A stretch of DNA of 64,000 nucleotides, from the NCBI GenBank assembly GCA_963726295.1, contig CAVSBW010000011.1, forward strand, positions 62,001-126,000, read 5' to 3'. The translations under genes and the position numbers were made by a program. The notes under the pieces were generated by a model. That model ran no database searches and had not been told where the DNA came from. It saw only the letters and a list, made by a program, of their open reading frames with translations. The stretch is from DASSQJ01 sp963726295. Its GTDB lineage: Bacteria; Actinomycetota; Actinomycetes; Actinomycetales; Dermatophilaceae. Shown in pieces: positions 1 through 9,352 of the stretch. Position 1 is the stretch's first letter, and each line of letters opens with the position of its first letter.

Positions 1-1754
1 AGCTCATCGCCCGCATGCTCGCGGCGGAGGGTGTCGACACGATGTTCGGCATCATCGACGGCACCTACTTCGGCCTCTACTCCGCGCTCGCCGACGCCGG
101 CATCTCGCTGTACTCGCCGCGCCACGAAGCCGCCGCGATGCACATGGCTGGGGCGTACGCCCGCCTCACCGGCCGGCTCGGGGTCGCGATGGCGTCGAAC
201 GGGCCCGGCGTCGCCAACGTGCTGCCCGGGGTCGCCGTGGAACAGGGCGAGGGCAACCGGGTGCTGCTCATCACCTCCGCCCGCCGGGTCGGGATCGGGC
301 ACCCGGACCGCGGTGGCACCTACCAGTACTTCGACCACACCGGAGTCACGGCGCCGATGACGAAGTGGTCCGGATACGTGCCGTCGGCCGACCGGGTCCC
401 CGAGCTGCTGCGTCGCGCCCTCAGGATGTGCTTCACCGGTCGTCCCGGTGTGGTCCACCTGGACGTGCCCGAGAGCATCATCAACAACCCCACCGGGATC
501 GGGGAGGAGGCGGTGCGGGCGCCGGACACGTACCGCCGCACCGCACCGCTCCAGCCCGACCCGGTGCTCGTCGAACGGGCCGCCCGGATGCTGGTGGAGG
601 CGGAGCGACCGGTCATCCACGCCGGGTCCGGGGTGTACCACGCGGGCGCCGAGCCCGAGCTGGCCCGCCTCGCCGAGGTGCTCGGCACGCCCGTGACGAC
701 GTCGTGGGCCGCCCGCGGCGTGCTCGACGAGCGCCGCCGAGAGGCGCTGCCCATGGTGGCGCTCGAGCTCAACGACGAAGTGCGCTCGAGCGCCGACACC
801 GTGCTCGTCGTCGGGTCACGCCTCGGCGAGACCGACTGGTGGGGCAAGGCGCCCAACTGGGGCCGGCCCGGTGAGCAGCGGACCATCCAGGTCGACACGG
901 ACGACGAGCGGCTCGGGGTCAACAAGCCGGTCGCGGTCGCGCTCCTCGCCGACGCCCGCGAGGCGCTACGGGCCCTGGCCGACGAGGTCGAGCGGATCGG
1001 CGTACCCGCCGCGACCCGACGGTCCCGCTCGAGCCGGCTCGACGAGGTCCGGGCGGGCTGGCACGCCCAGCGGGCCAAGCTCGACAAGCCGCTGGCCGAG
1101 GCGCCGTCCTCGCCGGTGCATCCCGCGTGGGTGCCGGCCACGGCTCAGCGGGTGATGCCCGAGGACACCGTCTGGGTGCTCGACGGCGGCAACACCGTCG
1201 TGTGGTCGAACTTCCACCACGAGGCCCGGGTGCCGCGCTCGGTGCTCTCGACCTTCAAGTTCGGGATGCTCGGCGCCGGCATGGGCCAGGCGCTCGGCGC
1301 GGCGGTGGCCGCTCCCGACCGACGCGTCGTCTGCCTCATCGGCGACGGGGCCTTCGGCATGCACGCCACGGAGGTGGAGTCGGCCGTGCGCCTCGGCCTG
1401 CCGGTCGTCGTCGTCGTCATGGTCGACGGCCAGTGGGGGATGGTGAAGATGAGCCAGCAGATCGCCGCCCGGCCGGTCGCCACGATCGCCCGCAAGGTCA
1501 TCGCGGGCAAGGCCCTGCCCGACGACCAGGTCGTCTACGCCGACTTCGCCCCGTGTCGCTATGACGAGCTGGGCGCCTCGATGGGCGCGCTCGGGCTCCA
1601 TGTGGACGACGCCGCGCAGCTCGAGGCGACGCTGGAGAGGGCACGCGACCACGGCGGCCCGGTGGTGGTGCACGTCGACGTCGACAACGTCGAGCACATG
1701 TGGGCCCCCGGACTGCGGGCGTTCAAGACGATGCACACCGAGCCCAAGGGCTGA
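1..1754 (+). CDS. Thiamine diphosphate-dependent enzyme, acetolactate synthase-like (5' end outside window)
   Basis: The frame is open from the first bases (LIAR precedes the ATG at 15), so the start lies upstream of the window; about 580 residues are present. The layout is that of ThDP-dependent decarboxylase/ligase enzymes: an N-terminal PYR domain with the activating Glu in RHEAAAMHMAGAYA, a central domain near residues 185-330, and a C-terminal PP domain with GDGAFG near residue 442. The usual NN at the end of the ThDP motif is replaced by VDG in VVMVDGQWGM, so this is not a standard acetolactate synthase. The TGA is followed two bases later by the GTG of an epimerase, and SDRs and a transporter follow, suggesting catabolism of a carbonyl or 2-oxo acid compound. 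The substrate is unknown; oxalyl-CoA or benzoylformate decarboxylase-type activity is possible. Confidence 0.85.
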   Translation, partial: LIARMLAAEGVDTMFGIIDGTYFGLYSALADAGISLYSPRHEAAAMHMAGAYARLTGRLGVAMASNGPGVANVLPGVAVEQGEGNRVLLITSARRVGIGHPDRGGTYQYFDHTGVTAPMTKWSGYVPSADRVPELLRRALRMCFTGRPGVVHLDVPESIINNPTGIGEEAVRAPDTYRRTAPLQPDPVLVERAARMLVEAERPVIHAGSGVYHAGAEPELARLAEVLGTPVTTSWAARGVLDERRREALPMVALELNDEVRSSADTVLVVGSRLGETDWWGKAPNWGRPGEQRTIQVDTDDERLGVNKPVAVALLADAREALRALADEVERIGVPAATRRSRSSRLDEVRAGWHAQRAKLDKPLAEAPSSPVHPAWVPATAQRVMPEDTVWVLDGGNTVVWSNFHHEARVPRSVLSTFKFGMLGAGMGQALGAAVAAPDRRVVCLIGDGAFGMHATEVESAVRLGLPVVVVVMVDGQWGMVKMSQQIAARPVATIARKVIAGKALPDDQVVYADFAPCRYDELGASMGALGLHVDDAAQLEATLERARDHGGPVVVHVDVDNVEHMWAPGLRAFKTMHTEPKG

Positions 1755-1756
1755 TC

Positions 1757-2728
1757 GTGGCCACCCCCTCCGCCGGCGTCGGCGCCGGCACCGTGCTCGT
1801 CACGGGCGGCAGCGGCTACCTCGGCTCGCTCGTCGTCGCCCGCCTCGCGGCTCGTGGGGTGCCGGTCGTGGGGCTCGACCTGCGAGCACCCCGGCAGCCC
1901 GTGGCCGGCGCCGACCACGTGACCGGTGACCTGCGCACGACCGACCTGACCGCGGTGCTCCGCGAGCACCGCGTGTCGGCCGTGGTGCACCTGGCGGCGG
2001 TCGTCGAGCCCCCGCGAGGGATGACCGACGCCGAGCTCGAGGACATCGAGGTGGGTGGGACCCGACGGGTCGTGGACGCCTGCGTGGCCTCCGGGGTCGA
2101 GCACCTGACCGTGACGAGCTCGGGGGCGGCCTACGGCTACCACCCGCGCAACGACGGGCACCTCCTCACCGAGGACGAGCCGACCCCCGGCAGCCCGGAG
2201 TTCGCCTACTCGAGGCACAAGGCGGCGGTCGAGCGGGTCGTGGAACGGGCCCGACGCCTGTACCCCGCCCTCGGCATCCTCCTCCTGCGTCCGGGCACGA
2301 TCATCGGGGCCGGCACCGACAACCAGATCACCGCGCTGTTCACCGGGAGGGTGCTCCTGACCCTGCGCGAGACCGACGGGCCGTTCGTCTTCGTCTGGGA
2401 CGAGGACGTCGCCGCGATCGTGGTCGAGGGCGTCCTCCGCCGCCGCACCGGCACCTACAACGTCGCGGGCGAGGGCGTGATGACGATGCGCGACATCGCC
2501 GCCGTCGAGGGCCGGCGCCTCGTGCGGGTGCCCGCCGCGGCGCTGCGCCGGGCCCTCGCCGTGACGCACCGGTTCGGCATCGGCCGGTACGGGCCCGAGC
2601 AGGTGCGGTTCCTCCTGCACCGCCCCGTGCTCGACAACGCCCGACTGCGTCGCGACTTCGCGGGCCTGCCGACGCGCACGACGCGGGAGGCCTACGAGGT
2701 GTTCCGTCAGGGACGGGCCGGTCGCTAG
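1757..2728 (+). CDS. NAD-dependent epimerase/dehydratase (extended SDR)
   Basis: About 323 residues from GTG 1757, chosen because it begins directly after the upstream TGA and leaves a normal lead into the Rossmann motif; GTG 1793 is the alternative, and any longer start would overlap the upstream gene. The N-terminal NAD(P)-binding motif is TGGSGYLGS. The Tyr and Lys of the catalytic site are in YSRHK, preceded by the Ser-rich TVTSSGAAYG. This is the extended SDR layout used on nucleotide sugars or 3-beta-hydroxysteroids. It lies in a tight run with the ThDP enzyme and the next SDR, so it probably acts on an intermediate of the same pathway. The precise reaction cannot be told. Confidence 0.85.
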   Translation: MATPSAGVGAGTVLVTGGSGYLGSLVVARLAARGVPVVGLDLRAPRQPVAGADHVTGDLRTTDLTAVLREHRVSAVVHLAAVVEPPRGMTDAELEDIEVGGTRRVVDACVASGVEHLTVTSSGAAYGYHPRNDGHLLTEDEPTPGSPEFAYSRHKAAVERVVERARRLYPALGILLLRPGTIIGAGTDNQITALFTGRVLLTLRETDGPFVFVWDEDVAAIVVEGVLRRRTGTYNVAGEGVMTMRDIAAVEGRRLVRVPAAALRRALAVTHRFGIGRYGPEQVRFLLHRPVLDNARLRRDFAGLPTRTTREAYEVFRQGRAGR

Positions 2729-2738
2729 GGTGCCCGCC

Positions 2739-3524
2739 ATGCCAGGTCGGAGTGGACGGGGCGGGTTCGCCGGTTCGATCGCCGTGGTCACCGGGGCCGG
2801 CGGCCAGATCGGTCGCGCCGTCCTCGACCGGCTGACCGACGCCGGTGCCGTCACGGTCGGCCTCGACCTGCCCGCCTCCTGCCCGGAGGGCGACGACCGG
2901 TTCCTCCCCTGCGACCTCACCGACGAGGACCAGGTGCGGGCCGTGCTCGCCGAGGTGGGAGGGCGGCACGGGCGTGTGGACCTGCTCGTGCACTCCGCGG
3001 GCCTGTCCGCGATCGGCCGCTTCGAGGACCTCGACCTCGCCACCCACCGCCGGGTCATGGAGGTCACGCACCTGGGAGTGGTCGCCCTGACGCTCGCCGC
3101 CCTCCCGCTGCTGCGCGCTGCGGGTGGCCGGGTCGTGCTCATCGGGTCGGTCGCCGGCTTCGCGCCGGTGCTCGGGCGGCCGCCCTACGTCGCCGCCAAG
3201 CACGCGGTCACCGGCCTGTTCGAGGCGATCCGCCCCGAGCTCGCCGAACAGGGGATCGCGGTCACGGTGTGCCATCCGACGTTCGTCACCGGCGGGATGG
3301 CCGAGGACGTCGGCCGCGCGCAGGGGCACGCGCGGCAGACCACCGGCGAGGAGCTGACCCCCGACGACGTCGCCGCGGCCCTGCTGGACGGCGTCGCCCG
3401 CGGCCACGACCGGGTACTGGTCGGCCGCACCGCCCGGATGGCCTGGGTCGTCAGCCGCCACCTGCCGCGGACCTACCTGCGGGTGATGACCCGCCGGCTG
3501 CGCCGAGACCGGCCCGACGGCTGA
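2739..3524 (+). CDS. Short-chain dehydrogenase/reductase
   Basis: A 261-residue classical SDR. Cofactor motif VTGAGGQIGRAV is near the N-terminus, LVHSAG stands in place of the usual NNAG, the catalytic Ser is in LIGSVAGF, and YVAAK supplies Tyr and Lys. The N-terminal GGQIG form and the basic C-terminal tail, which ends LRVMTRRLRRDRPDG, resemble SDRs that act on hydrophobic substrates. ATG 2739 is preferred over GTG 2730, which lies only two bases past the epimerase stop. The gene is co-oriented and nearly contiguous with the epimerase and ends 24 bases before the transporter. Substrate unknown. Confidence 0.88.
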   Translation: MPGRSGRGGFAGSIAVVTGAGGQIGRAVLDRLTDAGAVTVGLDLPASCPEGDDRFLPCDLTDEDQVRAVLAEVGGRHGRVDLLVHSAGLSAIGRFEDLDLATHRRVMEVTHLGVVALTLAALPLLRAAGGRVVLIGSVAGFAPVLGRPPYVAAKHAVTGLFEAIRPELAEQGIAVTVCHPTFVTGGMAEDVGRAQGHARQTTGEELTPDDVAAALLDGVARGHDRVLVGRTARMAWVVSRHLPRTYLRVMTRRLRRDRPDG

Positions 3525-3548
3525 CCCCGCTTCCGAGGAGAGCCACCG

Positions 3549-4490
3549 ATGACCTTCGCCGACGACGTCGACACCATCCGCATCGCGTTCGACGAGTCCT
3601 CGCAGACGCTCCTGCGCGTCGTCATCGCGGCGATCCTCTTCGGCATCGCCCTCGACACCCGCGTCGAGGACTTCCGCCTCGCCGCGCGCCGGCCCGGCAC
3701 CATCGCGATCGGCGTCGGCGCCCAGTTCCTCGTGCTCCCGGCCCTGACCTTCCTGCTGACGCTGGCCCTCGGGGTCCAGGGGTCGGTGGCCCTCGGGATG
3801 ATCCTCGTGGCGTGCTGCCCGCCGGGGAACGTGTCGAACATCGTCACCCACCAGGCACGCGGCGACGTCGCGCTGTCGGTGTCGATGACGGCCGTGGGCA
3901 ACCTGCTCGCGATCGTGCTCATGCCACTCAACTTCGCGTTCTGGGGCAACCTGCACCCGACCGGGGGCGAGCTCATGCGCAGCCTGGAGCTCGACGCGTC
4001 CCAGCTCCTCGCCGAGGTGGGGCTGGTCATAGGCATCCCGTTCGTCGTGGGCCTGACCGTCCGGTACTTCTTCCCCGGCGTGGCCCGGCCGGCGGGGAAG
4101 ATCATCGGCCCGCTGGCGTTCCTTGCGCTCGGGGCCCTCATCGTGGTGGCGCTGGCCAAGAACTGGGGCCTGTTCGTCGGCTACATCGGGATCGTCGTCG
4201 TCGCAGTGTTCCTCCACGACGCGCTCTCGCTCGGGCTCGGCTGGTCCATCGGCCGGGCGACGCGGCTGCCCGACCGCAGCGTGCGGGCCATGACCTTCGA
4301 GGTGGGCATCCGCAACGCCGGCCTGGGGCTGCTGCTCGTCTTCACCTCGTTCGGTGGCCTCGGCGGCATGGCGCTCGTCGCGGCGTGGTGGGGCATCTGG
4401 GACATCATCGCCGCACTCACCGTCGCCCGGCTCTGGCGCCGGCGCCAGCCCCGCGACGCCGTTGCCGACCCGGTGGCGGTGCCCGGCTGA
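3549..4490 (+). CDS. BASS-family (bile acid:sodium symporter-like) transporter
   Basis: A 313-residue polytopic membrane protein of the SBF/BASS superfamily, with about nine or ten hydrophobic segments. The family's central signature is visible as ACCPPGNVSNIVTHQARGD followed by ALSVSMTAVGN, and the second inverted repeat carries FEVGIRNAGLGLL. A good ribosome-binding site (GAGGAG) sits eight bases before ATG 3549. Family members move organic anions such as bile acids, pantoate, pyruvate or 2-oxo acids with sodium. Placed between two SDRs and downstream of a ThDP enzyme, it probably imports the compound these enzymes process; that link is inference from context. Confidence 0.88.
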   Translation: MTFADDVDTIRIAFDESSQTLLRVVIAAILFGIALDTRVEDFRLAARRPGTIAIGVGAQFLVLPALTFLLTLALGVQGSVALGMILVACCPPGNVSNIVTHQARGDVALSVSMTAVGNLLAIVLMPLNFAFWGNLHPTGGELMRSLELDASQLLAEVGLVIGIPFVVGLTVRYFFPGVARPAGKIIGPLAFLALGALIVVALAKNWGLFVGYIGIVVVAVFLHDALSLGLGWSIGRATRLPDRSVRAMTFEVGIRNAGLGLLLVFTSFGGLGGMALVAAWWGIWDIIAALTVARLWRRRQPRDAVADPVAVPG

Positions 4491-4556
4491 CCCTCGCGCT
4501 GCCGCCCCGCCCTGACGGGGGCCCGAGGGACCGGGCGGATGTGCTGTGATGCGGTG

Positions 4557-5306
4557 ATGGAGGACCTCACCCCGGGCAGCGTCGCGGTCGTCACCGGTGC
4601 GGCACGAGGCATCGGACTGGCCGTCGTAGAGGCGCTCGTGGCACGCGGCGTGGGCGTGTTGGGCGTGGACGACCCCACCGCCGACCTCGGCGCCTTCGAG
4701 GCCGCCTGCCGTGAGGCCGGGGTGCCGGCCGCCCATGTGGGGGCCGACGTCCGCGACCGCGAGGCGGTGCACGAGGCCGTGGGCACGGCGGCGCAGCTGG
4801 GCCCGGTGGCCTACGCCGTGAACTGTGCCGGGGTCGACGGTCTGGAGCCCGCGGCCGGGGTCGGTGCCGAGGAGTGGGCGCGCGTCGTCCGCACCGACCT
4901 CGACGGGGTGATGTGGGCCTGCCAGGCGGAGTACCGGCTGCTGTCCTCGGCGGGTGGGTCGGTCGTCAACATCGCCTCGATGTCGGGCCACGTCGTCAAC
5001 CGGGGCGTCAGGCACGCCGGCTACAGCGCTGCCAAGGCCGCGGTCGTTCACCTCAGCCGGGCACTGGCCGTCGAGTGGGCGCCGCAGGGCATCCGGGTCA
5101 ACTCGGTGAGCCCGGGCTACACCCTGACCGAGATGACACGCGGCAACGCGCCGGGGGTGAACGAGGGGTTCGCCGAGCAGACACCGATGGGCCGGCTGGC
5201 CGAGGTCGAGGAGGTCGCCGAGCCGGTGGTGTTCCTCCTCGGCGCGCGGGCCTCGTTCGTCACCGGCACCGACCTCCTCGTCGACGGCGGCTTCACGGCC
5301 TGGTGA
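4557..5306 (+). CDS. Short-chain dehydrogenase/reductase, FabG-like
   Basis: A 249-residue classical SDR: VTGAARGIGLAV cofactor motif, VNCAGVDG, Ser in IASMSGH, YSAAK catalytic pair, and the C-terminal FVTGTDLLVDGGFTAW typical of 3-oxoacyl-ACP reductase-like dehydrogenases. ATG 4557 gives the usual short lead before the Rossmann strand; ATG 4539 would add MCCDAV. It is the last gene of the plus-strand cluster; a gap of about 65 bases after the transporter may hold its own start signals. It probably oxidises a secondary alcohol in the same pathway as its neighbours, but the substrate is unknown. Confidence 0.87.
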   Translation: MEDLTPGSVAVVTGAARGIGLAVVEALVARGVGVLGVDDPTADLGAFEAACREAGVPAAHVGADVRDREAVHEAVGTAAQLGPVAYAVNCAGVDGLEPAAGVGAEEWARVVRTDLDGVMWACQAEYRLLSSAGGSVVNIASMSGHVVNRGVRHAGYSAAKAAVVHLSRALAVEWAPQGIRVNSVSPGYTLTEMTRGNAPGVNEGFAEQTPMGRLAEVEEVAEPVVFLLGARASFVTGTDLLVDGGFTAW

Positions 5307-5339
5307 GGCCTCGGCCCTCGGGCCCCCTCGAGCCCTCGG

Positions 5340-5888
5340 TCAGCCCGGGTCCCGGAGCTTGCCGCTTCGGGCCAGCTCCGGGTCGGTGCACGAGGCGAGG
5401 TCGAAGCAGCACGGCCGGCGCTTGCCGTCGTCCATCTTCGACAGGCTCACGTCGACCCGGCGGGCGCGCGTGTCGGGGTTGCGGGTCGCCTGCACCCAGC
5501 GCACCCACTCCCACCGCGCCATCGGCGTGATGTCGTCCCACACGCCGCGAATCCTGTCGGGAGCGCCGGCGAGCGCACCGGCGAGGTCCTCGGGCACCTC
5601 CGGTTCGGGCCACTCGTCGGCCACCTCGAGCGTCAGGACTGCGGTGTCGCCGGGACCTACCCCGGCCGCGTCCCGGAGGCCCGAGTCGACACGGACCCAG
5701 TGGCCCCGGCGGCCGTCCGGCTCGACGACGGTGTCGAAGGCGTTGCCGTCGAGCGTGGCGTGCACCGCGACCTGGCCCCGCGAGGGCAGCCCGGCGCTGG
5801 CGTCCTCCGGCAGCCGGGCGAGCACGGTGTCGTCGATGGCCTGCAACTCGGCCTCGAAGCGGACGCTGGTCTCGGTGTCGGTGCCCAC
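5340..5888 (-). CDS. DUF1905/YdeI (OmpD-associated)-family protein
   Basis: About 182 residues from GTG 5888, which has GGAGG about ten bases upstream; longer in-frame starts give an Arg/Pro-rich lead with no family likeness. The N-terminal part (VRFEAELQAIDDTVLARLPED) is a DUF1905-like beta-barrel of roughly 90 residues with the characteristic WVRVDSGLRDAAGVGPGD stretch. The C-terminal half ending in DVSLSKMDDGKRRPCCFD is YdeI-like and contains WEWVRWVQATRNPDTRARR. Function is unknown in the family. It converges with the SDR cluster and is transcribed away from the lipoprotein gene. Confidence 0.8.
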   Translation of the reverse strand: MGTDTETSVRFEAELQAIDDTVLARLPEDASAGLPSRGQVAVHATLDGNAFDTVVEPDGRRGHWVRVDSGLRDAAGVGPGDTAVLTLEVADEWPEPEVPEDLAGALAGAPDRIRGVWDDITPMARWEWVRWVQATRNPDTRARRVDVSLSKMDDGKRRPCCFDLASCTDPELARSGKLRDPG

Positions 5889-6034
5889 GGGGTCGTGACC
5901 TCCATCTCTCCGGTGCGGTTCGGGTCCGTCGAGCCTAGCCCGCGCGGGGTCGGCACCGGCCCGTGGGCGACGGAACCGGAGCGTCCACCGACACGTCACA
6001 CCTGGCATCCCCCGGTGGACGAGAGGTGCCTCCT

Positions 6035-6481
6035 GTGACCCGACGACAGCCACCACGTCACCGTTCGCTTGTCGCCGTCCTCGTCACGGCCGCCGCACTC
6101 ACCGGGTGCGGGCGGACGATGGAGCCGACCGCCGACGCCGCCTCCGCCGCGAGTGCCACGCCGGTCGGCGACGGGGCGGCACCCCGGATGGCCGAGCCCC
6201 GGCTGGACCCCGGGTGCCGCACGCAGGTCCTGGGGATCAGCGACTTCGTCGAGGGCGCCGAGGGCGATCCCGCGTCGCCGCTCGAGCAGGCCCGGCGCTA
6301 CCGGGACCGCTGGCACGAGGGTGGCGAGGCCACGGTGGCCTCCGAGGGCGGGGCCAGCACGTACGTCACCGTCACCGACGCGGAGGGGCGGGTGGTGGCC
6401 GTGCTCCAGTACGTCCGTCTCGGTCACGGGTGGAGCCTCGCGCAGCAGCGGGCCTGCACCGACCCGGCACCTCCCGACTGA
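6035..6481 (+). CDS. Small putative lipoprotein
   Basis: 148 residues from GTG 6035. The N-terminus has basic residues, a hydrophobic stretch (SLVAVLVTAAAL) and the lipobox LTGC, so the mature protein should be diacylated at Cys and anchored on the outer face of the membrane. The rest is small, Ala/Gly-rich and acidic, with a C-terminal region (ASTYVTVTDAEGRVVAVLQY) that looks like a short beta-sheet domain. I recognise no family. It is divergent from the DUF1905 gene, with about 146 bases between the two starts for promoters. Confidence 0.7.
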   Translation: MTRRQPPRHRSLVAVLVTAAALTGCGRTMEPTADAASAASATPVGDGAAPRMAEPRLDPGCRTQVLGISDFVEGAEGDPASPLEQARRYRDRWHEGGEATVASEGGASTYVTVTDAEGRVVAVLQYVRLGHGWSLAQQRACTDPAPPD

Positions 6482-6827
6482 CCCGTGGTGCCGGCCGGCA
6501 TCGACTGTCGCCTGCTCCTGATCCTGGTGTGCGCGATCGAGAACCGTGTCGGCCGAGGCGACGTCCGGCTGTAGGTGGGCGGGACCCTCGGCACGGTCTG
6601 CTGGTTGGCCTGTTCATCGACGGCTCGGTCGAGGACAGGATCGACCGCACCACGTGAACGGCACGCCGCCGAGCGGGTGGAGGGGTGGCGATCCTGACCG
6701 GTTCGTCGTTGCGCGGGGTGGAGTCGTTGGTCGTGGTCCTCTCGGGCCGTTGACGCCGGTGAGACTCCGGAGCAGATCTGTCCGGTTGGCCCCGTCAGGT
6801 GGGCCATGAGAGACAGGGGCAGTACCC
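6482..6827. other. 346-base intergenic stretch with no supported gene
   Basis: No open frame here has plausible codon use, a ribosome-binding site or a recognisable protein. It presumably holds the terminator of the lipoprotein gene and the promoter of the secreted-protein gene at 6828, but I could not pick out convincing -35/-10 elements or a strong hairpin. Confidence 0.5.
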
Positions 6828-7611
6828 GTGGAGAAGTCGACACGTCTCAGGGGACTCGGAGCCGTCGCCGTCGCGGGGGCGCTCGCGCTCTCGGCCGGAC
6901 CGGCCATCACGACCGCGTCCGCTGCACGGGGCCCGAGCGCCTACACGTGTGCAGGTGGCGACATCCCGTCCGGGACCTACGCCAGCATCACGGTCAGGGG
7001 GTACTGCGAGCTCCCGGCCGACGCGGTGATCACCGTCGTCGGGAACGTCAACGTCGCCGCCGGTGCCGTCCTCGACGCGCAGAACGCTCCCTCGACGATC
7101 TCCGTCGGGCGCATCGTCACCGCCGCGGCCGACTCGCTCCTCGGCCTGGCTGCCAGCCGCCGTCCTACACGGGCAACTCCGGACACGAGTGCATGGTGGA
7201 GCCCGAAGGCCACTCCACCATCACCGTCAACGGAAACGTCACCGCCACGGACGCGAACACCGTTCTGCTGAACGGCATCACGGTGAAAGGCAACGTCACC
7301 CTGGACGGGGGCGGCGGCGTCATCCCGTGGCCGATCAAGAACGACACGATCGACGGCAACCTCACGGTGAGCGGGCAGACCGCCGAATGGCTCGGAGTCC
7401 TGTTCAACACCATCGGTCGGAACGCGACACTCACCGACATCACCGTGGTCGACGAGCACCCGGGCGCACCTGGCGTGTACGTCGTCCGCAACACCGTCGC
7501 CCGGAACCTCAACTGCTCGAACCTGGTCCCCGGGGTCTCCGGAGGTTTCGTCCCCGGAAGCGTCAACGTCTCGGCCGCCACGCGAACGGCCAGTGCGCAG
7601 ACCTGGTCTGA
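6828..7611 (+). pseudogene. Secreted actinobacterial protein of unknown function, frameshifted twice
   Basis: Read through two single-base deletions, this is a protein of about 261 residues. GTG 6828 opens a signal peptide (VAVAGALALSAG...ATTASA), followed by Asn/Thr/Gly/Val-rich repeats such as ITVVGNVNVAAGAVLDAQ, STITVNGNVTATDANTV and GNLTVSGQ, typical of a right-handed beta-helix or polymeric surface protein. The first frame ends in nonsense after LLGL near 7149; the next frame carries CQPPSYTGNSGHECM onward; a second break at 7570 is needed to reach HANGQCADLV and the stop at 7611. Restoring GGG for GG at 7148-7149 and CC for C at 7570 gives one uninterrupted protein. Either a sequencing artefact or a decayed gene; role unknown. 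Confidence 0.7.
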
Positions 7612-7711
7612 ACCGGACGCCGTCCGCGCTGTCCCCCTCGCCTCGGAACCCCCGGGGTCGCCTCGGAACGTTTCCGAGGCGACCCCGGGGTTCGGGGCGT
7701 GGCGGGAAAGC

Positions 7712-9352
7712 TCAGTCGAAGGGGTGGGCCGAGCGGGCCGAGCGCACCGCCAGGATCCCTCGTCGCGCGATCCGGGGCAGCGGCCCGAGGCGGCCGCTCA
7801 TCGGCACCGACCACACCCCGTGCCCCCTGATCCCCCACCCGGCGAGCAGCCGGTCGGCCGCCATCCAGCCGGTGGTGGCCGCGCGCTCCATCAGCGCGAC
7901 CGGCAGGTCCACCCGCACCGCATCGCCGGCGAGGACGAGCCGGTCGTCGGGCGTGCGCACACCAGGCCGGGACCGCCACGGCTCGAGCCCCACGAGCGCG
8001 CAGTCGTCGGCGACCAGCCACTCGTCGTGGACGATGCCGAGCCCGGTGGTCTCGGGGTAGACCCGGTGGAGGGCGGTGAGGAGCTCGGCGCGCAGTCCGT
8101 CCTCCGACGTGCCGTCGGGCAGCGCGTAGGCGTGGAGTTCGACGACCGACCCGCCGTGAGTGGCGGTCCAACGGGCGGCGTGGTCCTCGAACCGGTCCAC
8201 GACCGAGACGTTGTCGAGCGGTCCGTAGCCGCTGGTGCCGAGGAACGGGGCCCGCCCGGCCGACACCTCGCCGTCGAGCCACAGCCGCCACACCGCGAAG
8301 GCCGGCGCCGATCGCACCCCCGCCACCCGTGAACGCCAGTGCCCACCCGCCGCGTCGTGGCCGCCGAGCCGAGGTGACCCGGCCACGAGCTCGCGCAGCC
8401 CGCGGGGGTCGAGCGCCAGGACGACCGCGTCGGCGTCGAGCACCTCGCCCGGGTCGTCGGCCCACGGCCCGCGGTGGTGCACCGCGAGCCCACCCTCGAC
8501 CCCGGGGAACACGGTGGTCACCTGCCGCCCGACGTGCACGGTCGCGCCCAGCCGGTGCAGGTGGTCGCCGAGGGGGCTCCACAGCGTGGTGTCGTAGTCG
8601 TCGCGGGGCACGTCGAAGAGCAGCCCCTCCGCGGAGCCGACGAAGTACATGTGGAACATCGCGACGAGCTCGGCCCCGGAGAACTCACGCGGATCGGCGA
8701 AGAAGCTGCGGGCGAAGACCTCGAGCGCGAGGTGGCGGGCACCCTCGGGGAAGTCGAGGCGGTCGAGCACCTCGGCCGCGCTCACCCCGTCCAGGGCGGA
8801 GAAGGTGGCCGGGAAGTGCACGTCCAGGAGCCCGAGCGCCTGCTCGACGTCGACCCCCGCGAGCCCGCGCCAGTCGAAGCTCGGGCTGCGGGCCACGAAG
8901 GCCGCGAGGTTCCACGGCGGTGTCGCCGGGATGCCCGCGAACGAGTCCTCCCCACCGCCCTCCCGCACGAGCGGGTAGTCGTCGAGCGGCCGCAGGCGCT
9001 CCAGGAGCGGGTCCGTGCGCCGCAGCACCGACCGCAGGTTGTAGTACTGGCGGAAGAAGGCGTGGAAGCCCCGGCTCATCGTCGACGCGCTGCCGTCGGA
9101 CAGCGCCACCGGCCACGAGCGGACCCGTCCGCCGAGCCGGGCGTCGCGCTCGAGCACCGTCACCCGCACCCCGCGCTCGGCCAGCCCGAGGGCGGCGGTG
9201 AGCCCGGCGATGCCGCCGCCCACGACGACGACGTGCCGATCGGCGGGCGTGCGGTCCGCGGCGTCCTGCCGGGGGGCGGGCGGAGGATGGAAGACCGCTC
9301 GCGGGTCACGCCCCGGCCGCCAGCGGGGGGTGCGGTGCAGCAGCGGACTCAT
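7712..9352 (-). CDS. crtU: Isorenieratene synthase (carotene desaturase/methyltransferase)
   Basis: 546 residues from ATG 9352, which overlaps the upstream TGA as ATGA. The FAD-binding motif VVVVGGGIAGLTAA is at residues 41-54, followed by LERDARLGGRVRSWP. The stretch TMSRGFHAFFRQYYNLR at 91-107 and ARHLALEVFARSFFADPREF further on are hallmarks of actinobacterial CrtU, which converts the beta-ionone rings of beta-carotene to the aromatic phi-rings of isorenieratene. A C-terminal LVLAGDAVRVDLPVALMERAA motif closes the flavin domain. Last gene of the operon, so it receives beta-carotene from CrtYc/CrtYd. It ends 100 bases from the frameshifted secreted-protein gene. Confidence 0.92.
   Translation of the reverse strand: MSPLLHRTPRWRPGRDPRAVFHPPPAPRQDAADRTPADRHVVVVGGGIAGLTAALGLAERGVRVTVLERDARLGGRVRSWPVALSDGSASTMSRGFHAFFRQYYNLRSVLRRTDPLLERLRPLDDYPLVREGGGEDSFAGIPATPPWNLAAFVARSPSFDWRGLAGVDVEQALGLLDVHFPATFSALDGVSAAEVLDRLDFPEGARHLALEVFARSFFADPREFSGAELVAMFHMYFVGSAEGLLFDVPRDDYDTTLWSPLGDHLHRLGATVHVGRQVTTVFPGVEGGLAVHHRGPWADDPGEVLDADAVVLALDPRGLRELVAGSPRLGGHDAAGGHWRSRVAGVRSAPAFAVWRLWLDGEVSAGRAPFLGTSGYGPLDNVSVVDRFEDHAARWTATHGGSVVELHAYALPDGTSEDGLRAELLTALHRVYPETTGLGIVHDEWLVADDCALVGLEPWRSRPGVRTPDDRLVLAGDAVRVDLPVALMERAATTGWMAADRLLAGWGIRGHGVWSVPMSGRLGPLPRIARRGILAVRSARSAHPFD

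Noticed and set aside
2340..5051. 903-residue minus-strand open frame
   Set aside because: Antisense shadow of the SDR and transporter genes; low-complexity Arg/His/Gly sequence.
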